Of a stretch of 35,597 nt of DNA, positions 24,716 through 32,642 are shown piece after piece (position 1 is the first letter of the stretch; every line of letters starts with the position of its first letter). Under the pieces are notes generated by a model, which saw only the letters and a list, made by a program, of their open reading frames with translations, made no database searches and was not told the DNA's origin. Source of the DNA: Paenibacillus sp. A3 (lineage in GTDB: Bacteria; Bacillota; Bacilli; Paenibacillales; NBRC-103111). The stretch is taken from contig NZ_JTHN01000191.1 of assembly GCF_001399685.1 (NCBI RefSeq), positions 1 to 35,597 of the forward strand, written 5' to 3'. A program made the translations under genes and the position numbers.

Positions 24716-26006
24716 AATTCTTGATGATCTCGTCGGCAAACGCGGAGCATTTCACTTCGGTTGCGCCTTCCATCAGGCGGGCGAAGTCGTAAGTTACCGT
24801 TTTGTTGTTGATTGCCGTTTCCATTCCTTTGTAGATCAGGTTAGCTGCTTCCAGCCAGCCCAGGTGCTCCAGCATCATAACGCCGGACAAAATAACGGAG
24901 CCCGGGTTAACAACGTCGAGACCTGCATATTTCGGAGCCGTACCATGCGTTGCTTCGAAGATCGCATGACCGGTTACGTAGTTAATATTTGCACCTGGAG
25001 CGATACCGATACCACCGACTTGAGCAGCCAGAGCGTCGGACAGGTAGTCGCCGTTCAGGTTGAGCGTAGCGATGACGTCGAAGTCCGTCGGACGAGTAAG
25101 CACTTGCTGCAGGGCGATGTCGGCAATCGCGTCTTTTACGATGATTTTGCCGGCAGCTTCTGCGTCTTTTTGCGCTTTGTTCGCCGCGTCAACGCCTTGC
25201 TCTTCTTTAATTTTGTCGTATTGAGCCCAAGTAAACGTTTTGTCGCCAAACTCTTGCTCGGCGAGCTCGTAGCCCCAGTTTTTGAACGCGCCCTCGGTGA
25301 ACTTCATGATGTTCCCTTTATGTACCAGGGTCACGCTCTTGCGATTATGCTGGATCGCATATTCGATAGCGGCGCGGATCAGACGCTTCGAGCCTTCGGA
25401 AGATACCGGCTTGATCCCGATACCGGACGTTTCCGGGAAGCGGATCTTTTTCACGCCCATTTCGTTTTGCAGGAAAGCAAGCACTTTTTTCACTTCGTCG
25501 GAACCTGCGGCCCACTCGATGCCGGCATAGATGTCCTCGGTGTTTTCACGGAAAATAACCATGTCCACCAGCTCCGGCCGTTTTACCGGGGAAGGCACGC
25601 CTTTGAAGTAGCGAACCGGACGGGAGCACACATACAGATCCAGCTCTTGGCGGAGCGCAACGTTCAAGGAACGGATACCGCCGCCGATTGGCGTCGTCAG
25701 AGGTCCTTTGATCGCTACGATGTATTCGCGGATTGCCGTCAAAGTATCGTTCGGCAGCCAGTTATTGTATTTGTTGAAGGCTTTCTCGCCTGCAAAAACT
25801 TCGTACCATGCGATTTTTTTCTCGCCTTTGTATGCTTTCTCTACCGCTGCATCCAGTACGCGCTTGGAAGCCGCCCAAATGTCAGGACCTGTACCGTCGC
25901 CTTCGATGAAAGGAATGATCGGATTGTTCGGAACGTTCAGTTTGCCGTTCGTGATAGTGATGCGTTCGCCTTCAGTCGGAAGTGCGTATTGTTCGAATTG
26001 TGCCAT
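24711..26006 (-). CDS. icd: NADP-dependent isocitrate dehydrogenase
   Basis: Homodimeric isocitrate dehydrogenase of 431 residues, converting isocitrate to 2-oxoglutarate. The N-terminus is Bacillus-like ([29 protein letters not shown]). The substrate-binding segment [20 protein letters not shown] carries the serine equivalent to the phosphorylated residue in E. coli. Other motifs are [31 protein letters not shown] with metal-binding Asp residues, and HGTAPKYAG. Length is close to the Bacillus enzyme (about 423). AAGGAGG lies eleven bases before the ATG. It lies downstream of citZ, with a hairpin and T-tract in between, and upstream of mdh. Its stop codon is inside the direct repeat bordering the palindromic element. 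Confidence 0.96.
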   Translation of the reverse strand: MAQFEQYALPTEGERITITNGKLNVPNNPIIPFIEGDGTGPDIWAASKRVLDAAVEKAYKGEKKIAWYEVFAGEKAFNKYNNWLPNDTLTAIREYIVAIKGPLTTPIGGGIRSLNVALRQELDLYVCSRPVRYFKGVPSPVKRPELVDMVIFRENTEDIYAGIEWAAGSDEVKKVLAFLQNEMGVKKIRFPETSGIGIKPVSSEGSKRLIRAAIEYAIQHNRKSVTLVHKGNIMKFTEGAFKNWGYELAEQEFGDKTFTWAQYDKIKEEQGVDAANKAQKDAEAAGKIIVKDAIADIALQQVLTRPTDFDVIATLNLNGDYLSDALAAQVGGIGIAPGANINYVTGHAIFEATHGTAPKYAGLDVVNPGSVILSGVMMLEHLGWLEAANLIYKGMETAINNKTVTYDFARLMEGATEVKCSAFADEIIKNF

Positions 26007-26080
26007 GAATAGGTAAGCCTCCTTGGATTGTTTTGGAGCCGCTGCAACACAAGCTCCGTTGGAATAGGGATGATGATGTC

Positions 26081-26108
26081 AAAAAGATACGGGAGCAGCG
26101 GCTCCCGT
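26081..26108 (-). terminator. Intercistronic hairpin with T-tract between citZ and icd
   Basis: Minus-strand ACGGGAGC / GCTCCCGT perfect stem with a four-base loop, followed by ATCTTTTT. It lies about 90 bases after the citZ stop and 75 bases before icd. It may terminate part of the transcripts and so lower icd relative to citZ, or act as an RNA-processing site. No strong icd promoter is visible after it. Confidence 0.65.
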
Positions 26109-26198
26109 CCCCTTCTCAGGAGACCGGTAACGCCGCAGCCGCCCGTAGGAAAGCTGCTTTTCTATTGCATCCCGCAGATGCGGGCATCCCAAGCCGGA

Positions 26199-27311
26199 TT
26201 AGCGCTGCTCGATCGGAACGAAGGCTTGGTGCGACGGTCCCGTATATTCGGCGCGCGGACGAATAAGGCGGTTGTTGTCAAATTGCTCGAGAATGTGCGC
26301 CGTCCATCCGGACGTACGGCTGATCGCGAAGATCGGCGTGAACAAGTCGCGCGGAATTTCGAGCGACGTGTAGACGGAAGCGGAGTAGAAGTCTACGTTC
26401 GGCTTCAGCCCTTTTTGGCCGGTGACGATCTCTTCGATTTGAATGGACATGTCGAACCAGTTCATGTTGCCGGTAATTTTACCGAGCTCCTGGGACATTT
26501 TTTGGAGATGCTTCGCGCGCGGGTCGCCGTTTTTGTAAACGCGATGGCCGAAGCCCATAATTTTATCCTTGTTGGCCAGCTTATCGTTGATATAGCTGGT
26601 CACGTTGTCTGCCGTGCCGATTTCTTCGAGCATCGCCATAACCGCTTCGTTGGCGCCGCCGTGCAGCGGGCCTTTGAGCGCGCCGATCGCGGACGTCACG
26701 CCCGAATAAATATCGGACAGCGTCGCAACGGTTACGCGCGCAGCGAACGTCGAAGCGTTCAGCTCGTGGTCGGCATGAAGCACCAAAGCTTTGTCCAGAG
26801 CCTGAATGGCGATGGCTTCCGGTTGTTTGCCCGTGAGCATATACAAGAAGTTCTCGGCAACGGAAGAACAGGATTTCGGCGCGATCGGCTCTTGGCCTTG
26901 ACGAATGCGCGCGAATGCCGCTACGATCGTCGGCAGCTGCGCCTGCAGCTTGATCGCTTTGCGGAGGTTGGATTCCGGAGTCATATCGTTCGCCTCATCA
27001 TCGTACAGCGCCAAGCTGGAAACGGCGGTACGAAGCGCGGCCATGGAGTTGACGTCTTTCGGGTACAGCTTGATTTGTTCGATCACTTCGGCAGGAACCG
27101 AAGCGTTGTCGCTCAGATCTTTCGTTAATTGATCCAGTTCGGAGCGATTAGGAAGCTTGCCGTACCATAACAAGTATACGACCTCTTCGAACGTGGCGTT
27201 CTCTGCAAGGTCGTCGATATTGATGCCGCGATAGGTGAGCACACCGTCTATAATGGAGCTGATGGAGGACGTTGTGGCTACAATTCCTTCCAAACCTTTG
27301 GTAGCAGTCAA
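26199..27311 (-). CDS. citZ: Citrate synthase
   Basis: Citrate synthase of 370 residues, condensing acetyl-CoA with oxaloacetate. It begins TATKGLEGIVATTSSISSII, as in Bacillus CitZ. Catalytic residues are His in LVLHADHELNAS, His in GPLHGGANEAV, and Asp in NVDFYSASVY; the conserved MGFGHRVYKNGDPRA is present. The start is TTG at 27309-27311: AAAGGAGAG lies just upstream, and a GTG ten codons earlier would place that site inside the gene. It is the first gene of citZ-icd-mdh. Its upstream region contains an ATAA-N7-TTAT dyad like those bound by CcpC, the citrate-responsive LysR-type repressor of this pathway in Bacillus. A second citrate-synthase-like gene in the prp cluster (34125-35255) is more divergent. 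Confidence 0.95.
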   Translation of the reverse strand: MTATKGLEGIVATTSSISSIIDGVLTYRGINIDDLAENATFEEVVYLLWYGKLPNRSELDQLTKDLSDNASVPAEVIEQIKLYPKDVNSMAALRTAVSSLALYDDEANDMTPESNLRKAIKLQAQLPTIVAAFARIRQGQEPIAPKSCSSVAENFLYMLTGKQPEAIAIQALDKALVLHADHELNASTFAARVTVATLSDIYSGVTSAIGALKGPLHGGANEAVMAMLEEIGTADNVTSYINDKLANKDKIMGFGHRVYKNGDPRAKHLQKMSQELGKITGNMNWFDMSIQIEEIVTGQKGLKPNVDFYSASVYTSLEIPRDLFTPIFAISRTSGWTAHILEQFDNNRLIRPRAEYTGPSHQAFVPIEQR

Positions 27312-27349
27312 GATAATCTCTCCTTTTGCGTTCGAATTCACATAATTCT

Positions 27350-27404
27350 AATATAAAGTATTTAGAAACTAAAGTGAACAAATTCAGACATAAAAGTTCA
27401 TTAT
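27350..27404 (-). promoter_or_regulatory. citZ promoter region with CcpC-like operator
   Basis: On the minus strand TTCACT (rc of 27373-27378), a 17-base spacer and TATATT (rc of 27350-27355) form a promoter 38 bases before the TTG start. Eleven bases upstream of the -35 is ATAA-N7-TTAT (27390-27404), the dyad recognised by CcpC in Bacillus. A perfect TATAAT further upstream (rc of 27493-27498) could be a second -10, but lacks a good -35. The rest of 27405-27610 is AT-rich without a gene I can support. Confidence 0.5.
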
Positions 27405-27626
27405 CAGCACAATAAACAGATGCTATCTGCGGACTGAACCGTATGTACTCATACCGGCCAAACGCCCATCCGTAAAGGGTCTGCCCAGTTTCATTATACT
27501 CATATTAACTCATAAAAAATCATAATGAATCAAAGTTAGACGGCTTTATTTTAGATAGGTTTAAATCAACATAGTCCTTTTCTGATTCGCAATTCGTTGG
27601 TACATTCGACGCAGAGGTGGTAAATT

Positions 27627-27749
27627 TTGAAAAAGTACAGCCTGATCGAAAAAATTATGATTATATCGATGTTGGTCCTCGTGATATTTTTTATTGGTAC
27701 ATTTTTTGTAATCAGATATATTTTTCAGCATATTTCCTTTGCCCCTTAG
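27627..27749 (+). CDS. Possible 40-residue single-pass membrane protein
   Basis: A TTG start at 27627-27629 lies six bases after AGGTGG and opens a 40-codon frame: a basic N-terminus (MKKYSLIEK), then one long hydrophobic helix (IMIISMLVLVIFFIGTFFV), then IRYIFQHISFAP. The composition is that of a small membrane peptide or of the first helix of a lost sensor protein. It precedes ppx on the same strand by 90 bases. An overlapping frame from GTG at 27617 encodes a less plausible peptide. No homologue is recognised; it could be a regulator of neighbouring products, a remnant or chance. Confidence 0.45.
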   Translation: MKKYSLIEKIMIISMLVLVIFFIGTFFVIRYIFQHISFAP

Positions 27750-27839
27750 GAGGAGGTTATCGGAGGCGGCTCAGTGGACTTCCATCTGCCGTAACGGTAA
27801 AATAAAACTAACTTTCACCCGTTAGCAGGAGGACCAGCC

Positions 27840-29381
27840 ATGAACAACAGCCGGCGAATCGGCATCATTGACATCGGCTCCAACTCGATCCGGTTGGCCG
27901 TGAACGAACAGACGACGGGCGGAGCGTACCGCGTGATCAGCGAATTCAAGGAATCCGCGCGCTTGAGCCAGCGGATCGGCGCCGACGGGACATTGGCCCA
28001 AGCGGATATTCAGGTGATCGTGCAGATCTTGTCTCATTTTAAACGGATATGTCACGCTCACGAAGTGACCGAATACCGGGTAGCGGCCACGGCAGCTATC
28101 CGCAACGCCGCAAATTCTCAGGAGATTCTGGACACGCTGCGCCGCGAAAGCGGATTTCACGTCGAGCTGCTGTCCGGGGAGGACGAAGCCAGACTCGGCT
28201 TCTTGGGCATGATCCAAACGATGGATATTGCGGACGGCTTTCTTGTCGACATCGGCGGGGGAAGCACCGAAATTTCGCTCTTCCGCGACCGCACCTTGAT
28301 CCGCAGCGTATCGTTTCCTTTCGGGGCGGTCAATACGACGCGCAAATTTGCGCCAAACGGCGAATTCCACGAAGAACAGCTGCGGGGCATCCGTCAGATG
28401 GTCGAGGATGCGATTGCCCGCGAGCCCTGGATTCGGCAGGCTCCCGGCCTGCCGCTCGTCGGACTCGGAGGCGGCGTACGGACGCTGTGCAAAATCAATC
28501 AGCGCAAACGCAAATATTCCTTGCCGCTTACGCATAATTATACGATCCCCGCCGCCGAAGTGGACGAGCTCGCCGCCTGGCTTCCGCTCATGCCCGGACT
28601 AAAACGCAAAAAAATCGACGGTCTGTCCAAAGACCGCTACGATATCATCGTCCCGGGGCTGCTGATTCTTCAGACGATCTTTCAGGCAGCCGGCGCTTCG
28701 CACTATGTCGTCAGCGGCGCGGGCCTGCGGGACGGCCTGTTCTTTGAAAGCTTCTACCCTGTCGACACGGAGCTAAAGCATATGGCCGAGCGAAGCGCAG
28801 ACAACCTGCTCGCCCTTCATTCGACGGCCCCCCGGGCGCATCTCTCGCAGGTGAGCCGGACGGCCTTGAAGCTGTTCGATGCCTTGACGGAGGCGGGGAG
28901 GCACCGCTTCGATCCGCGCGTGCGCCTGTGTCTGATCATAGCGGCCAAGCTGTACCGGATCGGCGCTTCGCTTAGCTATTACCAGTATCCGAAGCATTCC
29001 TTCCACATGATTGCGCACACGCGCATCGACGGTCTCACCCACCGCGAAATTCTGATTTGCGCCTTGGCCGCTTCGTACAAAACAAAAGCACGGACCCAGC
29101 AGGCCGTGCAGCATCACAAGGATATTTTGAAAAAAACCGACACCGACCTGATCGCGAAGCTTGGCACGCTGCTTAAGCTCGCCGTCGCTCTCGATATAAG
29201 CGAGACGCAGGCGCTGGAAGTGACGACCGCATTCTCGGAGAGCAAGGCGCTGCATTTGCGGCTGAAGGCAAAGCACGACCCCTCTGCGGAATACAGAGAG
29301 GTCCTCGGACTGCAAAAAGAATTTAAAAATACGTGGGGACAGCAGCTCAAAGTTCACGAGACGTCGTTTTCCACGAACTGA
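27840..29381 (+). CDS. ppx: Exopolyphosphatase (Ppx/GppA family)
   Basis: Protein of 513 residues that releases phosphate from polyphosphate ends, or hydrolyses pppGpp in some relatives. ASKHA-fold motifs are present: IGIIDIGSNSIRLAV (about 7-21), AATAAIRNAANSQEIL, LLSGEDEARLGFLG, and VDIGGGSTEISLF (about 138-150). The C-terminal part (about 310-510) is an HD-like helical domain (IIAAKLYRIGASLSYYQYPKHSFHMI-type residues with His pairs). The ATG follows GGAGGA at six bases. The gene is convergent with ppk, and the two coding regions overlap by 35 bases, so expression of the two opposing enzymes may interfere. Being next to ppk favours polyphosphatase over guanosine pentaphosphatase activity. 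Confidence 0.92.
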   Translation: MNNSRRIGIIDIGSNSIRLAVNEQTTGGAYRVISEFKESARLSQRIGADGTLAQADIQVIVQILSHFKRICHAHEVTEYRVAATAAIRNAANSQEILDTLRRESGFHVELLSGEDEARLGFLGMIQTMDIADGFLVDIGGGSTEISLFRDRTLIRSVSFPFGAVNTTRKFAPNGEFHEEQLRGIRQMVEDAIAREPWIRQAPGLPLVGLGGGVRTLCKINQRKRKYSLPLTHNYTIPAAEVDELAAWLPLMPGLKRKKIDGLSKDRYDIIVPGLLILQTIFQAAGASHYVVSGAGLRDGLFFESFYPVDTELKHMAERSADNLLALHSTAPRAHLSQVSRTALKLFDALTEAGRHRFDPRVRLCLIIAAKLYRIGASLSYYQYPKHSFHMIAHTRIDGLTHREILICALAASYKTKARTQQAVQHHKDILKKTDTDLIAKLGTLLKLAVALDISETQALEVTTAFSESKALHLRLKAKHDPSAEYREVLGLQKEFKNTWGQQLKVHETSFSTN

Positions 29382-31440
29382 TGCGCATGGCCGCAAATTG
29401 ACTGCGAAGCTGCGGCCCGCCTCCTTCCGCACGGACATGCTCATACATGCCGTTCGGTTGGAGCTGCCGCGCCTTCACGTTATCCTTCAGGCTGAGCCGC
29501 AATATATTGATCAGCGACTGCTGGATGCTTTTGTCAAATACGGGGCACATCAGCTCGACGCGCCGCGTCAAGTTCCGTGTCATCCAGTCCGCGCTGGCGA
29601 TATACACTTCCGGCTCCCCGCCGTTCTCGAAATAAAAAATGCGCGAGTGCTCCAAGAACCGGTCCACAATGCTGAGTACCGTTATCCGCTCGCTCAGTCC
29701 CGGAACACCGGGCCGCAGGCAGCATACGCCGCGCACGATCAGATCGATCTCGACCCCCGCCTGCGAGGCCGCATACAGCTCGTCGACCATCTGCTGGTTT
29801 GAAAGCGAGTTGAACTTGGCGATGATCCTCGCCGGCTTGCCTTCGGCGGCGTGCTTCGCTTCGCGGCGGATTTTCTCGAATAACTTATCCATCATGTCCG
29901 TAGGCGCCACGCCGAACGCTTTCCAATTGTGCGGTGCCGAATATCCGGTCACCTCGTTGAACAACGCGGAAGCGTCCTCCCCGATCTCCTTATGCGAAGT
30001 AAACAAGCCGACATCGGTATACAATCTTGCCGTATTGTCATTGTAATTCCCCGTGCCCACGTGCACGTACCGTCTCAGACCATCCGCTTCCTGCCGGACG
30101 ACCAGCGTAATTTTGGCATGCGTCTTCAGCCCTACGAGCCCGTAAACGACGTGGCAGCCCGCCTGCTCCAGCTTGCGCGCCCAGGCGATGTTGCGCTCTT
30201 CGTCAAACCGCGCCTTCAGCTCCACCACGACCGTCACCTGCTTGCCGGACTCCGCCGCACGGGCAAGCCCTTGGATAAGCGGGGAATTGCCGCTGACCCG
30301 GTACAGTGTCATTTTGATGGCAAGCACTTGCGGATCGTAAGCCGCTTGGAGCACAAAATCGGTGACGGCATCGAACGACTCGTAAGGGTGGTACACCAGC
30401 ACATCCTGCTGCCTCAGCTTGGCGAACAGATCCTCGACATCGTCGAGCTCGGAAGGATACACCGGTTGGATGGGACTATAGCGCAAATGATCGAAGCCTT
30501 GGAGCGCCGACACCATTTTCATAAAATAAGTCAGGTCGAGCGGCCCGTCAATTTCAAAAATATTCTCGACAATCTCGAACTCCTCCGTCAGCTGCTCCAA
30601 CGCATACGGGTGAATGCCCTTTTGCACCTCAAGCCGGACCGGCGTCCCCCAACGCCGCTTGCGAAGCTGGATTTCGATCTCCTCCAGCAAATCCTCGGCG
30701 CCTTCCTCGTTCAGCGTCAAGTCCGCGTTGCGTGTCAGCCGGAACGCATGGACCGACATCGGAATATAGCCGCTGAACAGCGTATGTATATGCTTCTCGA
30801 TAAGATCTTCCATGAGAATGAATTCGCTTTTCTTGCTGTTCGTTCGTCCGGGCACCGCAAGGCAACGGCTTAAATTGGACGGCACCTGAAGGATGGCAAA
30901 ATATGGTTCGTCCTCCGGATCGTCCCCTTCCTTCATCAGCACGACCGCCAAATATAAAGCCTGTGTCCGCACCAGCGGAAAAGGCCGCGACTGGTCGACC
31001 GCCATCGGCGTCAGCACAGGAAAGACGATATCGTGGTAATATTCGTCCATCGCTTTGCGTTGGGTTATGTTCAAATCGTCGTATTCGGTAAAAATAATGC
31101 CCTCTTTGCCAAGCTGCCGGATAATGTCCCGGTACGTCTTGTACTGCTCCGTTACCATTTTAGAGGAGCGCTTCATGACGCGTTTGAACAATCCGGCGGG
31201 CGTATAGCCGGTGAAATCCTTTTTCGTATGGCCCGCTTTGATCTGATCCTTGATGCCGGCTACGCGAACACTCATAAACTCGTCTAAATTGGAAGAAACG
31301 ATCGATAAAAATTTGACGCGTTCGAGCAGCGGCGTCTCGGGATCCTGCGCCTCCTCCAGCACGCGCCAGTTGAATTCGATCCAGCTTAAATCGCGGTTCA
31401 GATAATGGTTGGCGGTCTCACGTGCGGCAATATCCTTCAT
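29347..31440 (-). CDS. ppk: Polyphosphate kinase 1
   Basis: Polyphosphate kinase of 697 residues, reversibly moving the terminal phosphate of ATP to polyphosphate. The N-terminal domain starts with NHYLNRDLSWIEFNWRVLEE and FLSIVSSNLDEFMSVRV. The catalytic region has YHPYESFDAVTDF, IKMTLYRVSGNSPLIQGL and the autophosphorylated histidine region (GLKTHAKITLVVR; YVHVGTGNYNDNTARLYTD). ARFDEERNIAWA and GVCCLRPGV are also typical. Length is normal for PPK1. The ATG has GGAGGG about eleven bases upstream. An array of PhoP-box-like hexamers lies 74-112 bases upstream, so phosphate starvation probably induces the gene. Its 3' end overlaps ppx by 35 bases on the opposite strand. Confidence 0.95.
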   Translation of the reverse strand: MKDIAARETANHYLNRDLSWIEFNWRVLEEAQDPETPLLERVKFLSIVSSNLDEFMSVRVAGIKDQIKAGHTKKDFTGYTPAGLFKRVMKRSSKMVTEQYKTYRDIIRQLGKEGIIFTEYDDLNITQRKAMDEYYHDIVFPVLTPMAVDQSRPFPLVRTQALYLAVVLMKEGDDPEDEPYFAILQVPSNLSRCLAVPGRTNSKKSEFILMEDLIEKHIHTLFSGYIPMSVHAFRLTRNADLTLNEEGAEDLLEEIEIQLRKRRWGTPVRLEVQKGIHPYALEQLTEEFEIVENIFEIDGPLDLTYFMKMVSALQGFDHLRYSPIQPVYPSELDDVEDLFAKLRQQDVLVYHPYESFDAVTDFVLQAAYDPQVLAIKMTLYRVSGNSPLIQGLARAAESGKQVTVVVELKARFDEERNIAWARKLEQAGCHVVYGLVGLKTHAKITLVVRQEADGLRRYVHVGTGNYNDNTARLYTDVGLFTSHKEIGEDASALFNEVTGYSAPHNWKAFGVAPTDMMDKLFEKIRREAKHAAEGKPARIIAKFNSLSNQQMVDELYAASQAGVEIDLIVRGVCCLRPGVPGLSERITVLSIVDRFLEHSRIFYFENGGEPEVYIASADWMTRNLTRRVELMCPVFDKSIQQSLINILRLSLKDNVKARQLQPNGMYEHVRAEGGGPQLRSQFAAMRISSWKTTSREL

Positions 31441-31513
31441 AAGGTTGTAAACCCTCCATGGTCATTCACCGTTTAGCTTCATTTTGTTTGCTTTCTACAT
31501 CGTAATTCGACAA

Positions 31514-31552
31514 TGTTAAGTGAACGTGCTCTTTTTGTTAATTTTATGTAAA
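31514..31552 (-). promoter_or_regulatory. Pho box: four hexamers with 11-bp period upstream of ppk
   Basis: Read on the ppk coding strand: TTTACA (rc of 31547-31552), TTAACA (31536-31541), AGCACG (31525-31530, degenerate) and TTAACA (31514-31519). Starts are exactly 11 bases apart. Bacillus PhoP binds tandem TT(A/C/T)A(C/T)A hexamers spaced this way. The array is in the orientation of ppk, 74-112 bases before its start, and a weak -10 such as TACGAT follows. Confidence 0.72.
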
Positions 31553-31616
31553 CGCAAGAGAAAATACACCTATATTTTTTCCGGGCGGAATCAAAACGAG
31601 CTTTATCATTATACAA

Positions 31617-31659
31617 CGAAAAGAGCTCCCGAAGGAACTAGCCTCTTCAGGAACTCTTC
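31617..31659 (-). terminator. Terminator of the prp cluster
   Basis: On the minus strand AAGAG-TCC-GAAG pairs with CTTC-GGA-CTCTT (fwd arms at 31621-31635 and 31643-31658), followed by a short TTTT. It lies about 30 bases after the prpB stop. Confidence 0.65.
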
Positions 31660-31687
31660 ACATGATAATCGTTGGAAATCAAAGAAT

Positions 31688-32596
31688 CTATTCGGTTGGC
31701 GGAAGGACGGTTTTAGCGATTTTTCCGTCCAAGGCTTCGTAATCGTAATATCGGATCGTATCGTACAGCTCCTTGCGGGTTTGCATGTCCTGAAGCGATC
31801 CCGCTTGCGTCCCGGTACGGCTGATTTCCGAAAATACGCGCTCGTAGGCTTTGGCCGCTACCCGCAGCGAGGTTACCGGATAAATGACCATATTGAAGCC
31901 CCAAGCCTCGAACTGCTCTGCGGTATAATACGGCGTTCTTCCGAACTCCGTCATGTTCGCCAGCAGCGGCGCGTCGATGGCGGCACGGAACCGCTTGAAT
32001 TCCTCCTCGCTCTCCAGCGCCTCCGGAAAAATCCCGTCCGCTCCCGCCGCCAAATAATGCTTGGCCCGGTCTACCGCCGCATCGAAGCCTTCTACGCTTT
32101 TGGCGTCCGTGCGGGCAATGACGACCAGCGAAGGGCTGATTTCCTTGATCGTTTTGATTTTTTGCATCATTTCTTCGGTTGAAACGAGTTTTTTACCGTT
32201 CAAGTGGCCGCATTTCTTCGGCATTTCCTGATCCTCGATCTGGACGGCGGCAGCCTTCGCTTCGACCATTTCCTTGGCCGTCCGGGCTACGTTCAAGATG
32301 CCGCCGAAGCCGGTATCGATATCGACCAGCAGCGGAAGCATCGAGGCGCGGACAAGCTCGCGGGCCCGTTCCGAGACTTCATTCGAATAAATCAGCCCAA
32401 GATCCGGCAAGCCCCGGCTGGCCGTAAAGGCGGCCCCGGACAAATAGAGCGCTTCGAAGCCGACCTGTCTCGCTATTCTGGCCGCCATCCCGTCGTGCGT
32501 ACCCGGAATTTTGAGAATCGGACCGGCTTCCATCCGTTTCCGAAAAGCGGCCGCCAGCTCCCGTTGATCCGTATCCTGCTCCATCAACCAAGCCAT
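31688..32596 (-). CDS. prpB: Methylisocitrate lyase
   Basis: Member of the isocitrate lyase/PEP mutase superfamily, 302 residues, cleaving 2-methylisocitrate to succinate and pyruvate in the methylcitrate cycle. Diagnostic features are the active-site KKCGHLNGK (KKCGH with catalytic Cys), PLLVDIDTGFGG with metal-binding Asp, AAAVQIEDQ, and VIARTDAKSVEG. The sequence resembles YqiQ of Bacillus subtilis. GGGAGGA lies about seven bases before the ATG. It is the last gene of prpC-prpD-prpB, 46 bases after prpD, and a terminator follows. 2,3-dimethylmalate lyase is a possible homologue, but context favours PrpB. Confidence 0.92.
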   Translation of the reverse strand: MAWLMEQDTDQRELAAAFRKRMEAGPILKIPGTHDGMAARIARQVGFEALYLSGAAFTASRGLPDLGLIYSNEVSERARELVRASMLPLLVDIDTGFGGILNVARTAKEMVEAKAAAVQIEDQEMPKKCGHLNGKKLVSTEEMMQKIKTIKEISPSLVVIARTDAKSVEGFDAAVDRAKHYLAAGADGIFPEALESEEEFKRFRAAIDAPLLANMTEFGRTPYYTAEQFEAWGFNMVIYPVTSLRVAAKAYERVFSEISRTGTQAGSLQDMQTRKELYDTIRYYDYEALDGKIAKTVLPPTE

Positions 32597-32642
32597 CGTT
32601 TATCCTCCCGGGAAGTCGTATTCCGCTTGCCTTACCGTTAAA

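Noticed and set aside
24379..24750. Open frames on both strands in the icd-mdh gap
   Set aside because: They run through four palindromes and direct repeats; the peptides have no domain, and repeat structure explains the sequence better than coding.
27617..27805. 62-residue frame from GTG overlapping the small membrane peptide
   Set aside because: Its peptide has no helix or motif and its start overlaps the ribosome binding site that fits the 40-residue frame.
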